Origin: Papaver somniferum | Taxonomy: Eukaryota; Streptophyta; Magnoliopsida; Ranunculales; Papaveraceae | Direction: 5' to 3' | NCBI RefSeq assembly: GCF_003573695.1 | Contig: NC_039361.1 | Coordinates: 86,136,149-86,200,148, forward strand | DNA: 64,000 bases | Part shown: positions 35,116 through 46,667 of the stretch, piece by piece | Layout: each line of letters begins with the position of its first letter | Numbering within the stretch: the first letter of the stretch is position 1 | Translations under genes and position numbers: made by a program | Notes under the pieces: generated by a model | Told to the model about the DNA's origin: nothing | The model's database searches: none | What the model saw: the letters and a program-made list of their open reading frames with translations, nothing else

Positions 35116-35497
35116 TGATTAATATTTTATTATTTATTATTTTGTTCCTACTTTGTATAGGTTCATCGTTTATTCATGTTTTGGAATGCTCGTTTGTGCA
35201 TTCAGGTGCTCGTTCGTGCATTATTGCTAAGTACACTAACACCATTTTGGTCAGGGATTACTCGATAGCTGCTCAGATGCCCGCACGTTGAATATTTATC
35301 ACCAACCCATGGAATTCTACTGGGAAGAACCACAAATTGAAGTGACGAAATATTACTAAGAATCCTAGAATATTGTTGAATATTCAGTTAACGATTATAG
35401 ATAATTAACTGACAGCTCTATACTAGAAGGCATGCTATCTAGGAGCATTAATTATCTGAGAATTGAGAAACATGAGCGTGGTGAAATGCCATATTTC

Positions 35498-35507
35498 CTT
35501 TATATAG
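35498..35507 (-). promoter_or_regulatory. TATA box of the D 3' LTR
   Basis: CTATATAAAGG context on the minus strand, conserved at 45073..45082 in the 5' LTR. Confidence 0.55.
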
Positions 35508-35832
35508 TCAGGGAAAACCTTGTTGTAACCTGAAGACGTTGTCGCTCTATACTAGCAGGCACGCTGTCTAGGAGCCGTCCAATCTTTCGATTCTATATAG
35601 AAATAATTACTGATATTGCTCAGTATTCATGAGATGTGCCGTTTCCTCATCTGGGAGACTACACATCTACATATACTCTGAGAGACAGCCTTCTCAGTCA
35701 GAGATTTTATGGCATGAGCTTTCATGCTTCAACGAGAGACATGAGCCTCAATACTCATCCGATTTCCGGATCAGGAGCATGTATAATTATGGTTTTACGA
35801 TTTTAACCCTTGTCGAAAATCCACCATCTACA

Positions 35833-36827
35833 TTAAGTCCCCTACTTAGTGAGAGACGGTCACGTTCCTCAGTCAGCAGTAAATGGTGATTTTCTACAGA
35901 CAAAATAAGTAATTGAACTTAGTCGTAAGATAAGACGTTACCGGATTTTTGACTGAATGAGCAAACCATGGCTTGAATGAAAATCCAGTGGCATAATAGG
36001 GCGTCATCCAACGAGCATAAATTGGTGTAGAACCGTTGGTTTGGTGATGGGACCTTGGTTGATTTAGGATTCATTGGTCCGGGCCTAAGAAAAGAAATCC
36101 TTGTTTTAGGAACAGACGCTAGTTCGTTTGTTAGTTTAAGGAACAAACAAAACAGACCTCCGTCTGATGATATAAAATTTTGTCTATGAGCTTTCACGAA
36201 AACCAATTTTATTTTTATCTTTTTTAAATATGTGATATTTCACAAAGTGTAATAAACTCTCATTTCAAAGGTGGATGCTCTTACGAGAGAAAAGTTCTTT
36301 TTTTTGCAATAGACGTGCGTCTGTTAGTAATAAAATTTTATTTATGAGCTTTCATGAAATTTTTTTATCTTCGAGCTTTCAGAAATCTTTGAAAATATAC
36401 TCTCGCTTCAAAGACAGATTCTCGTGCGAGGGAGCAAAAATATATAGATATATTTTTCAAATTTATGTGAGTTTCATATTAAATATTTATATATTTTGTA
36501 AAATCATGTTTTGATTTTGAACAACTGTTGAAAGTAGACCATTATACATGGTGAAATAATATCTGTATGTGAGTTTTCACAATTGTAGAATGGACGTCTG
36601 CCTAGTTTTTGAAAAACCAGTGGATGTTAAAATTCACGTGGGTTGTTCACGGTTTTATGAAAATCAAGTCATGATTTTGAATAATGAATTTTGCTCGTCT
36701 TTGCAGGTTTGAAGGAACGAGCAAGTTTTCGAAATACTGACGTTATAATCACTACAACTAGTGAAATCGTAAATAGGTAAGAGTTGGATTGTTACCGTTT
36801 TGTTACGTGTTTGTTATTGGCATATCC
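35833..36827 (-). other. D interior next to the 3' LTR, with an imperfect duplication
   Basis: Noncoding. A tandem imperfect duplication of about 150 bp is visible (about 36155..36298 and 36313..36450). Each copy has AAAATTTT…TATGAGCTTTCA, then TCAAAG…GATTCTCGTGCGAG-type sequence. The plus strand has a TTGCAG at about 36701..36706, a possible acceptor upstream of the antisense ORF. Confidence 0.5.
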
Positions 36828-37160
36828 ATGACTCCATGTCTTTCGCCTCAGATAGTGGTGACTTCTGGTTACAACCACTCTTCTGTCCCTTTCGGGGAAC
36901 GCTCCAGAAATATCATGTCAAAGATGAAGACTTCTGCAGATGTTCATGCCGAGGTGAATCACCCTTTCAGAGATGCTGGAAATCTGATGCACTGTATGTC
37001 TCTCGATCATCTGGGAGTCATCCATGATGGAATCAATGCTTTCTTAACCTTAGCGGATGCAGAAGAGAAGCAGGGACGAGATGAGTTATTACTGAAAAGG
37101 AAAGCTGACGATGAAAGGCTTGTAGCTTATCAGCAAAATGCCGCCGGCTTCAGCAAATGA
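36828..37160 (+). CDS. Antisense ORF near the D 3' LTR, 110 codons
   Basis: A plus-strand frame, opposite to gag, from ATG 36828 to TGA 37160. The frame is open upstream to 36789 without ATG. The protein has a plausible mix: GYNHSSVPFGERSRNIMSKM, a His/Asp-rich middle (LMHCMSLDHLGVIHDGI) and a charged helical tail (LADAEEKQGRDELLLKRKADDERLVAY). No domain recognised. Tat-lineage elements such as Grande are known to carry extra antisense ORFs between pol and the 3' LTR; this ORF has that place and direction. It may also be a captured host exon or chance. An alternative N-terminus by splicing (CCTCAG ending at about 36849) is possible. Confidence 0.4.
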   Translation: MTPCLSPQIVVTSGYNHSSVPFGERSRNIMSKMKTSADVHAEVNHPFRDAGNLMHCMSLDHLGVIHDGINAFLTLADAEEKQGRDELLLKRKADDERLVAYQQNAAGFSK

Positions 37161-39784
37161 GACTAGCGGCTGAATATGAAGTCTGATCTCGCGCGGAAGG
37201 CATAGCTTCTGATTCAGATGTAGGTGAATGAAGAATTTCGTCATAATCCGTCATCAGAAAATTCAGAAGACAGGTCTTCATTGAAAATGCTGTAGAATCT
37301 TCGCCCGATGTCGGATTTTCGTGATCTACCCATGTTTCTTCATCCTCAGAAAATTTCCAAACTTTTCTAAAGAATACTTTCGGCTTTTGAGCACGTTTAA
37401 GGGCTGAAATTGACGAAAGAGTAAACTTCCAGGAGACTTCCAGAAATTTTCAGCTGGTATGTAGTCCAATGTTTTGGCCACATCGTTTTGCTCGTTTCTC
37501 CAATTGCTATGAATTTTGGATTTGTTGTATAGGACATCCATATGAAGAGAATGGTATATTAATCATCCCTAGATTCTTCACCAATTTCTCCCAGATTGCT
37601 GCTTTGTGCGTGACGGTGTAAAATCATCTCAGGCGAGCTTGTTGTAAAACACTCATGTCGTGTCTTTAGACCATTCATTTGTATCTGGAACGGTTGGTGA
37701 AGGATTTTAATGTCGTTGATTCATTCGAGATCAGGACCCCTTGATTGATACATGAGCATGGTGCTCGCAGTTCTATCTTGTTTCTGTCAGTTGTAGAAAC
37801 ATCACTTCTGAAACCGTGGTCGCGGGACCATAACTAAGGTTGCTCTCAAGAGGGGGTGATGTAATGACCATGGTTGCATGTCCTGGTGGTAGCATTCCTT
37901 TTATGATGAATGATTAGCGCATGAGAGTCTGGTGCCACGGGTCTTGGATTGTGAAACTTGATGAAAGGCTTGATGGAAAGACCTGGTGGACACCGATCGA
38001 CTGTGGAAGTTATGAATCCCGTCCAAGAAATGCTGCCTGCATGTTGTATGCTCTGGAAGTTGTAGGAACCTCATACGAAGTCGAAATTCGATGCTTGACC
38101 ACAACTTTTGAAGCTAAGAGACTTAGTTATCACATGAGAAAAGAATCACTCAATTTTTAGTTGTATAGGTCAGCCAACGAAGCGTGCACATTTGTAATTT
38201 ATAATCCCGTACAAATTTTTCAGATTTCGTAGACCTGGCGGTAAAGGCCATATCTTTCATCTAGTATGTCCGATTGATGCGCCCTTTTGGTATGTTGTAG
38301 AACAGACATAGACGAACATCTTTTGTTGAGGAAGTATTGTACCATTCCTCACTAATTGGTACGTTTTTGTAAACCCATGGGCTGAAGTATGTTGTATCTC
38401 ATTTGTAGAGGTAATGAGAACTTCTTGTAGAAGACTTGGGATTGCGCCCGCCTGTTATGAAAGCTTCGGAAAGACTTTCATGTGAACATATTTCATGTCT
38501 ACACACCTTGATATGAATCATTAGTGATTGAAGAAGACTGATCCAATAATATTTCAGAGAACGGATAGTTGATGAAGCTGGTCATGAGGATGTTGCCCCT
38601 GAGACCGTCGTTGATGCTGGATCACGATAGAATTTTCTCCAGAAATGCTTGTTGATTCCGATACTATGGTCGGAGTTTCTATAGAGATCGAAAAGGCTAG
38701 ATCCATGATTATCGACATAGTCTTTACTCCTTCATCCAGTGAGCCTTTAACTGATTGATGAGGTGAGTGTCCCTAAGATGAGGGTGTAGGGTTTAACCCA
38801 AATTCTGCCAAACCTTTACTCTAAAGTGCCTTGTCATGGAATCGATGTTGTTGCGGTAGATAGCAGCGGCATTTTCCATTTTGGATGTGATCGGTGAAGA
38901 GAGGAAGTTTCTCAGTCGTGCAGGGGATTGCGATGTAGAGAGACCCGTTGATGAAGTTTCATGGAATCACGTCAGGTCGCAATAACTTGTTATGTGGATA
39001 GCATTTATTGAAATAAAATTGATTTCTCCAATAAGATCAAGTCCCCAATGTATGTTGAAGGAGTTTGTGTCTTCCATGGATGAATGATGTTGCATATGCT
39101 TCAGAAGTCTTATCATGGGATAATGAAGAATTAGCGATTGTAATTTAGTTACACTTTGATTGTGCTGGCGTTGAATCAGTGTGTCATCGTCGAGATAGTT
39201 ATGTTGAAGCCATATGCGCCATTATCGAAGGTGTACTCTTTGATTGGGAGTACAATTTGAAGGCTTCTTAGATGCTCGAGCGTTGAACCGTACATTCCTT
39301 AAGTATCGAATGTCTTAGAGGTTTGATCATCTCGGACCTGGAGTATCTTATGTTGATTCATCAAACCTTTCGTTGCGGTAGTGGTATTCGACACTTGTGC
39401 AGACATCAGAGCTTTCTGATTTCGTGGAACACATGGACTTGCAGGAGAAACGCCCAAAATGTTCTTTGCCATGTTTGGACATCATCTCAGTAATGAATGT
39501 TTCAGTGCTTGATTCGGAGAAACGTCAGATTCAACCACTTGGTAAAATACTAATGCGGTGAAGCTACCATTCATAACGTCTTGCAGAGTTGCTAGATGAA
39601 TTGAGTCCCCATGTAGGATAGCATGCGAGGAAATAAATGACATATACATGGAATGAGACTTTCCTGAGTGAGGAACTTCTTGATGAATGTTTATGCATAT
39701 TTTGTAGGTTCTTGCTTCAACCTCGTCAAAGTTTGAAATTCCTCCAAGTACTCTGATGATGGAATGTCCGTCAAATCTTCTGGA
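37161..39784. other. D interior without recognisable pol
   Basis: Where RT, RNase H and integrase would be expected I find no YVDD-like, HHCC or DDE-type signature in either strand by reading. A plus-strand frame of 79 codons at 37921..38160 (KTWWTPIDCGSYESRPRNA…) has a reasonable composition, but nothing identifies it. The rest is unassigned unique-looking sequence. Confidence 0.45.
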
Positions 39785-40285
39785 TCAGAATTTTTTCATT
39801 GGAGAGATGTGCAACCAAAGGCGCTTTGTCAACATCCATCTTCTCAGCATGGATTCAAGCTCGTCTGAAGAACATGTCATATCCTGGATCTTCCTGATTA
39901 TGTGAAACTTGGTTTCTGCCCAGGTTGAACTTATGTTCACTTTGAGAGTGATGTAGCCATAAGTGTTTCCGAGCGTTCCTTCAAGGTTTCTGATAGAGAT
40001 GGGATCACGAGTAACTTCTTGTCGAGTGATGCCTACGACTCTGAGTGCTTTCAGTGGAATGATGTTGATGGTGGCGTCAACATCGATCAACATTCTTCTG
40101 AATTCTTTTCCTTCGAGATGGACTGTGGTAAGAAGTCCCCAGTCTTGCATCTCCTTGTCTGTGGATGAAGGTTCAAAGAGTATTTCTGGGATGGAAAGGT
40201 GTCTGAAACTATGTAATTCAGTGTTGAACATGTCTTTCCTTTGTACCTTAGACAGATAGAGCAATTCACAGATATGCTCGATCAA
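39785..40285 (-). pseudogene. D retroviral-type aspartic protease
   Basis: 166 codons of a gypsy pepsin-like protease, which would cut the Gag-Pol polyprotein. Recognised by LLTTVHLEGKEFRRMLID, then ATINIIPLKAL and the C-terminal YGYITLKVNI…TKFHII. The active-site triad, normally D-T/S-G, reads D-V-D at residues 68-70, so it is likely inactive. It lies directly downstream of gag, as expected. After about residue 135 the frame is unlike the family, probably from decay. Confidence 0.7.
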
Positions 40286-40423
40286 CGATTGAACTGCTTC
40301 TTTGACTGGTTGTTCGGAGAGTGTAAAGGTTATGATTGGGAGAGGATTCTTGTGTACTTCTTCAGTCCCCAGTTGAAGCTATTGTGGATCAACCTTCTAT
40401 TTGAACATGTGCTTCAAAATATT

Positions 40424-41873
40424 GCAGTTGCTTGTTGGATGATTGATGAATCTATGAAGGTGACAATACCTAGGATTCTCCATTTTTCTTCTGTTGGTTC
40501 TTCCCTGACATATGGCAACTTTATTGCACCATCCTGGATCCAGACTTCTAACAATTTGATCACCTCTTCAATGGGAAAAGGGAAGTCAGCTTCTGCTTGA
40601 TCAGCTTATGTGATGGGTTGGAGCTTGTGCATTCCGAGTTTGATTATCCTTGCTTTGTGCTTTTGAAGGAGCTGAGGAAGTATGCTTGCACGGTGGTTTG
40701 GATTTCCGTTTGCTACCTTCTGCGACAGTGTTTGTGGAAGGCTGGAGATTGTACTGCTTGTTGATCAAACTTCTGCTACCTCGAACATCCCATGGTTCAT
40801 CGGCCTTTGTAAAGCAGGTGCAATAGTTGCTTATCTCTTTGCCGCTTCATGAAGCTCTGAGAAAGTGTGAAAACGAAGATTTTCCAATAAAGCTCTATAG
40901 ACCGGCATCATGTCGTTGATATACAAGTGTACCAGTTGTTGCTCTGTAAAGTTTGGATCATGACAGTCCAGGGCCTGAACTCTGAATCTCTTCACGTAGT
41001 CATTGGGATGTTCATTGTTCTTCTGAAACATTCTTCCAAGATCAGAGAGAGTAACTTGCTCTGACACAAAGAAGTATTTTCTGTAGAAAGCGTTAATCAT
41101 TTCTCCCCAATTGTTGATAGTTCATGGTGCAATGTTGTTGTACCAGGTGTATGCTCTACCTTTCAAGGATTTTGAAAATTCTTTGAGGCGAACAACATGG
41201 TTATGTTCATGTTCACCCAAGGCTTCCAGGAATCGAGAAATATGTTCCTGAGCATTGCCTGTTCCGTCATACAAAGTGAAGGTTGGATAGGTATAACCTT
41301 TTGGAAGAGGAATCCTTTGTGTAGCAGCAGGGTACGGAGGTTTGTGACGATGGACATGTGATGTATTGTCTTTTCCATGGTTCTCCAAGAGGCGTTCCAA
41401 ATCTTCCCGAGTAATGAAATTTGATGATTCCTTCGCTGATGGATCGTCTGCAGCTTTGCGGACTTCGCTGTCATCTACTGCATATCAGCATCTGAGGATG
41501 CTTCCTTTTCTTTTCCTTTTCCTTGAGTCTTCTCTGACATCTTTTCAGTGAGAGTCTTGAGATAATTGAATAACTCCTTCTGTGTTGCAGCCATGTCAGT
41601 TTGATTATTTGCAAGAGTCTCTTGCACCTTGATGAGATCATCCAGGGTAGGTGGTGGATTCCCCCTGACTTCTTCAGGGTGTCGGCCGAACAAGGGATGA
41701 CTTTCCATGTTAGCGTGAGGAGGAATAACATTACCACCGTCAGTGTTAGATGCCAGAATGGTTTCCGGGATATCCTCATTGTTATTGTTGCTAGTGCTAG
41801 CGTCATTTGTGTTGGAACCTGTAACTAACCCAGACATAAGACCATCCATCTTTTTGAGAATGTGAGATTGCAA
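40424..41873 (-). pseudogene. D gag, frameshifted, with CHHC zinc knuckle
   Basis: Structural capsid protein of D. The N-terminus starts near 41873 (MQSHILKKMDGLMSG) with a Glu/Lys-rich linker. After a frameshift, 41400..41122 holds the capsid core IPLPKGYTYPTFTLYDGT and SLKGRAYTWYNNIAP. A TGA (41119..41121) breaks the frame before INNWGEMINAFYRKYFF and DYVKRFRVQALDC (to 40831), the retrotransposon gag signature. A knuckle CHLHRFINHPTSNC (CX2HX4HX4C) is at 40424..40465 in another frame. The domain order is right for the Tat group. Confidence 0.8.
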
Positions 41874-42754
41874 CTAAGAAATTAATCTCCCACTGTGGTC
41901 TCCAATCTGAAGATGGGGAAAAACAATTTGCTGGTTTTTACAGGATTGAGGAGACGGCCGTGCGGAGGAGACTTCTTGAACCGAGCGAAATGTTTAACCT
42001 CACACAAATGCACTGCAAGAAGGGAGTGCTTTAAGTTCGAGAGATCAATTTGTAGGACTCCGGCCTAAACCAAGACAATGGTCGTTCCAGAGTCAATTCG
42101 GTCACAAAAGAGGATGGGCTGATCTGTAGGAGGGAAGCTGAGAAATGTGTGAGATCAATGGTGATCGAGAGTATAGGTGTGTTATGTATTTTGCGTAAGA
42201 AAGTTCTGAATGATTGAATTTTACTCAGTTGAGAGTGATTGCTCAGACGATGATTTCGTGTAGACGAAAGATTGTCTGTGTGAACTTGTTGAGAAATTCT
42301 TGTCCTTTCAATCAGGATTCAAAGACTTATATATTGCTGAATTGAAAACACCATGATCCCATGTAGTGTGATAGTTGCGGGAGTCAAAGAGTGGGGAAGT
42401 GAAAAATCATGTTGAAACCAGTTGCTCATCATGCGGAGACTTGGTTAACTTTCCACCCACTACTTTGCTAACTCCTCCAACTGATTGCACGACTTTCTTA
42501 CATTCTCATCGTGTGTATGAACACACGTGCCGTAGACCGCCAGACCAAAACCCTAGTTAATATCCCCCCATGTGACACGATTGATGTCTTGTGAATGTGG
42601 ACTCTGCAAGGCAGATGTGTATTTAGTTAGTCAGTTGCTGACTTTATGGGATGATGAGTCCTTTTATTGTTGAGTTGAACATAATTTGCAAATGTTCTGA
42701 GACTCATGAATTGAACATGTCTGTTAAGACGAAGGTATAATCACGTTGATTGTT

Positions 42755-43140
42755 AAGGTGAGCCAATATTGCTCGTTTGATAAACTGTTGAACATTAATA
42801 GTCAGTATTCATGGACTGAGAAAGTATTTCTCATATTATGACTTATTGAATATGGATAGTCGAACCAATATTCATGGACTGAGAAAATGTTGCTCATCTG
42901 AGAAAATATTGATAGTTGAACCAATATTCAAGGACTGAGCAAATGTTGCTCATATGAGCAAATGCTACTCGCATGAGTTATTGAATATTGAAAGTTGAGC
43001 CAATATTCATGATTTAAACAAATATTGCTCGTATGAGCAAATGTTGCTCGTTTAATGAATTGTTGACATCGTCGAATATTGATAGTTGAACCAATATTCT
43101 TTTAATTGAGCAAATATTGCTCGTCTGAGCAAACGTCAAT
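42755..43140. repeat. Short palindrome cluster in the D 5' LTR
   Basis: Counterpart of 33170..33560 with some copies lost or changed (for example, one GAGCAAATATTGCTC pair is missing near 43125). It shows that copy number varies between the two LTRs of one element. Confidence 0.7.
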
Positions 43141-43494
43141 TTAAGATGCTGACATCTGAGCCGAGCATAGTTATTAAAGTTTTGATCACGGGATCAACGT
43201 TAAATTATTAATGTTTGAATCTGCTCAAAATTATGTTTTGCATAGCTCTGGATTCGAAACCCTAATTTTGATCAATTGCCGAATTGATGATAAATTGATG
43301 ATTAATTGAAAATCATTCATGAAAATGAAGTAGGGACCGGATACAGGGGATGATGAACCGACCATATAGCGCCCATATGCTCAAGTGAGCAAAATACCAA
43401 AGTCTCTTGAAGATCAGTTGGTGAAAGGATGATTAAATGATGGTTTAATGATTTTTCAAATAGTGCTCGTATGAGCGTCAGGTAGTAGAACCTG

Positions 43495-44690
43495 ATTATG
43501 GAGAGATGAGGGACCGACCAAGGATCATAAGATCGTCCCTTGGTGGTGATGGGACCAGCTGATGGTCATTTTAACAAACTCCCAGCTGTTTGGGAAGATT
43601 TTGGACCCAATATGAGCAATTGAGCAAATTAGGTCAAAATTATTAAAACACGTGGGACCGGATATTTGCAAGCCTAAGGGCCGTCCTTGGTCGGTCAAGG
43701 AGACATTCCCACGTCACCATAATGTCCTTGTCTCAGTTATGAGAGTTTCGATATTTTCCGGTGTGCGTTTGAGCAACATTTTGAGAAAATATGAAGAAAT
43801 CAGGGATTTTGTTGAAACCGTGAAACTTCATGAGATGAAGGAATAAAATTATAAAATAATGAAGGAATCATGAGATGTGGAAACGGCTAGGACAAGACAT
43901 GGCCGGCCAGCCAAGGAGCGAGTCCCAAGGCATTTTTCATAATTTATAATATTTTCATGATTTTAGGGAAATATCATAAAAATCAAGAAGTTTGTTGAAA
44001 CCAAGGAATTTGTTGAAATTAAGGAGTTTCCATGAGATGAGGGAATCATAAAAAATAATAATGATAAAATAAGGGGCATGTGGACCGGCTAGGGCATGAC
44101 CGGACGGCTATGGCCCGGTCCCACGGGTTTCCCTAATTTTATATTATTTTTCATGAACTTGAGTAAAATTTCATGAATCCAAGGACTTTGCTGAAACTAG
44201 GGAATTTCCTTGAAGTGAAAGAGTTTCCATGGGATGAGGAAACAACTAATATTAAAATAATAAGACATGGGCCTGTGGGACCGTCCATGGCTAGAGCATG
44301 GCCGGACGAGAGCCCAGGTCTCGTGCTTTTTCTCCCCAATTTATAATATTTCATGAATTGAGGGAAATATCATGAAATCAGGGAATTTTCATGTGATGAG
44401 GGAAATAATAAAATAATAAGGAGTCATGAGGTGTGGGGCCGGCCACGTCTAGGGCATGGCCGGTCGTCTAGTGGACCAGGTCCCGCGACGCCTTTCTTAA
44501 ATTTTATTATTTCTTTGATACAAGGAAACACCATGAGACTGGGTAGTTTCCTTGAGACGAAGGAGATTTTCTCAAATGAACGGATTTTCATGAGGTCAGG
44601 GAAAATAATAAAAATATGATAAAATATAAAATTGGACATGGGACTGGCCACAGCACGACCGGACGGCCGGTGGGCCCAGTCCCAGCACTT
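43495..44690. repeat. GC-rich repeat array in the D 5' LTR
   Basis: Counterpart of 33900..35115 with the same seven cores in the same order and point differences, many at CG sites (GGCCGG against GGTCGG). Confidence 0.75.
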
Positions 44691-45408
44691 TGATTAATAT
44701 TTTATTATTTATTATTTTCTTCCTAGTTTGTATAGGTTCATCGTTCCTTCATGTTTTGGAATGCTCGTTTGCGCATTCAGGTGCTCGTTCGTGCATTATT
44801 GCATAGTACACTAACACCATTTTGGTCAGGGCTAACTCGATAGCTGCTCAGATTCCCGCACGTTGAATATTTATCACTAACCCGTGGAATTCTGCTGGGA
44901 AGAACCACAAATTGAAGTGACGAAATATTACTAAGAATCATAGAATATTGTTGAATATTCAGTTAACGATTATATATAATTAACTGACGGCTCTATACTA
45001 CCAGGCATGCTGTCTAGGAGCATTAATTATCTGAGAATTGAGAAACATGAGCTTGTTGAAACGTCATATTTCCTTTATATAGTCAGGGAAAGCCTTGTTG
45101 TATCTTGAAGACGTTGTCGCTCTATAATAGCAGGCACGCTGTCTAGGAGCCGTCCAATCTTTCGATTCTATATAGAAATAATTACTGATATTTTCTCAGT
45201 ATTCATGAGATGTGCCGTTGCCTCAGCTGGGAGACGACACATCTACATATACTCTGAGAGACAGCCTTCTCAGTCAGAGATTTTATGGCATGAGCTTTCA
45301 TGCTTCAACGAGAGACATGAGCCTCAATACTCATTTGATTGTCGGATCAGGAGCATGTATAATTATGGTTTTACTATTTTAACCCTTGTCGAAAATCCAC
45401 CATCTACA

Positions 45409-46141
45409 GATAGTTAACTTCTAGTATGAATCCCGTTGCTAGGAGTTTTTGCAACTCCTTCTCCACTGTTTCCTGGTAGATATCTTCCACTTTGCGGATA
45501 CGTTGTTTGAATGGTAAAATTTTCTGGTTTGAGCCGAAGGTGGTGGGAGACCAAATTCGGGTCAATTCCTGGCATGTCTTCCATTAACCATGCAAAGACA
45601 TATGCGTAGTCCCTTAGTAGCCTTAGCAGTTTCATCTCCTCGTCCTTTTATATTAAAGTTCTGATAGTGATCATCTTTGGATCCTTCTCCGTTCCAATGT
45701 TGATTTTCTTTGTTGGCTCCACTGGTGAAAAGGTTGGTTTCTGAGGTTGTAGAGGAGTGCATTTCTGTAGTTGTCATTTAGTGGAAGTATCCGCTACCGG
45801 GGTGACGGGGGTGCCTTCTTTATGATCTGAGGGGGATTCGGGGACTTTGAAGCCTCCGTTCTTTTCTTCATTGACATTCTCCCTTGGTCTTTTGATTTCA
45901 TGTTGTTATGTAGCGGCTCTTTCTTCGTTGAGCCGGATCTCCGCTAGAATGCATAGCCTTGCGTCTTTTTTATTTCCATTTCACCCATGGGTGTTGGGAA
46001 TCGAAGGTACTGATAATAGGTCGAAGTTGTTCCTCTTAGGAGATGGACCCAAAGTCGTCCGATAATGACATTGTAGGAAGAAGGAGCCTCCTCAACACAA
46101 AACCTTGTATTGGTGACTAAGGGTCCTGCGCATACCTTCAA
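45409..46141 (-). pseudogene. G1 protease-RT linker and RT N-terminal part
   Basis: On the minus strand: SSYNVIIGRLWVHLLRGTTSTYYQYLRFPTPMGE (46141..45944), the conserved segment before RT in this group. It is followed, with frame breaks, by RDYAYVFAWLMEDMPGIDP (45635 region). After another frameshift comes KELQKLLATGFILEVNY up to the D insertion at 45409. The reading frame resumes with PAWISSM at 32313. Catalytic residues are not in this piece. Confidence 0.85.
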
Positions 46142-46201
46142 GACAATTTCTCCTTTTGGTTTTGAGACTGCTCCATTGAAACCGTAGATTGTGCAAGTGG
46201 A

Positions 46202-46453
46202 TCAGTCCATTTTCTCAGCTGTTAAACCCATACGTAAGTAAGGTTCATAAAACAACACATTTAACGAGCTGCCCCCATCAATGAGGACCTTCGTAACATT
46301 CCATCCATGGATTGGAAGAGTCATCACAACTGGATCGTTGTGCATCTCGACTTCCTGGTTGACGTCTCTTCTGGATAATGTTAATGGCGTAGCCATCCAT
46401 TCTTCCCCAAGTGCTAGCTGGTGGTCCACTGAGCTTGAATACCTCATGGGCAT
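46202..46453 (-). pseudogene. G1 aspartic protease
   Basis: Core DPVVMTLPIHGWNVTKVLID, with GGSSLNVLF directly after, residues about 40-68 of an 83-codon frame. The active site reads D-G-G-S rather than D-T/S-G. DGGSS is common in this plant group, so it may be native rather than a mutation. It sits between the gag knuckle and the RT linker, in normal order. The frame stops shortly after. Confidence 0.8.
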
Positions 46454-46667
46454 CTAGATTTCTTCTATTTCGAGCTAGCTCGAGGATATCTTAGAGTAGC
46501 TCCTCTTGGCCTCCGTTTGAGAACATAATCATGTTAATGTATTTGCCATCCTGTGGTAACTCCATCCTTTTCTTGGGGACTACCTCAGTATCAGTAGGTT
46601 GTATCTGCACATACTCCATGAATTTTCCTTCGTCTATGAACCTCTGAATTGTGTTCCTCAAGTGGTA

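Larger units (their letters stand above)
32314..35832 (-). repeat. D 3' LTR (3.52 kb)
   Basis: The minus-strand LTR starts TGTAGATGGTGG at 35832 and ends CCCCATCTACA at 32314. The adjoining PPT-like tract (AGTAGGGGACTTAA) marks the 3' copy. With the TATA box at 35498..35507, U3 is only about 330 bp and the transcribed R-U5 would be about 3.1 kb. That part holds the palindrome cluster and the GC-rich repeat array. Confidence 0.9.
32314..45408 (-). mobile_element. D: Tat-type Ty3/gypsy element with 3.5-kb LTRs, inserted in the G1 RT
   Basis: 3' LTR 32314..35832, 5' LTR 41908..45408, exact TSD gatag at 32309..32313 and 45409..45413, and LTR ends TGTAGATGG…CCATCTACA (changed to TCTTCA in the 5' LTR). 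The 6.1-kb interior holds decayed gag and protease near the 5' LTR and an antisense ORF near the 3' LTR. In between I see no RT, RNase H or integrase. By eye the first 290 bp of the LTRs differ at about 25 positions (8-9%). The knuckle type and gag signature place it in the Tat group. Confidence 0.9.
41908..45408 (-). repeat. D 5' LTR (3.50 kb)
   Basis: Pairs with 32314..35832. Starts TGTAGATGGTGG at 45408 and ends CATCTTCA at 41908. It carries a shortened palindrome cluster (42755..43140) and the GC array (43495..44690); TATA at 45073..45082. The sequence just inside (GATTGGAGACCACAGTGG on the minus strand) should be the PBS, but I cannot assign a tRNA. Confidence 0.9.

Noticed and set aside
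36789..38160. A host gene with several exons in D
   Set aside because: The two plus-strand frames are short, and I found no convincing donor-acceptor pairs that link them. I kept only the first as a low-confidence antisense ORF.
41163..41806. Second-frame minus ORFs over D gag (41163..41474, 41471..41806)
   Set aside because: They overlap the recognisable gag frames and have poor composition; they are shadows.
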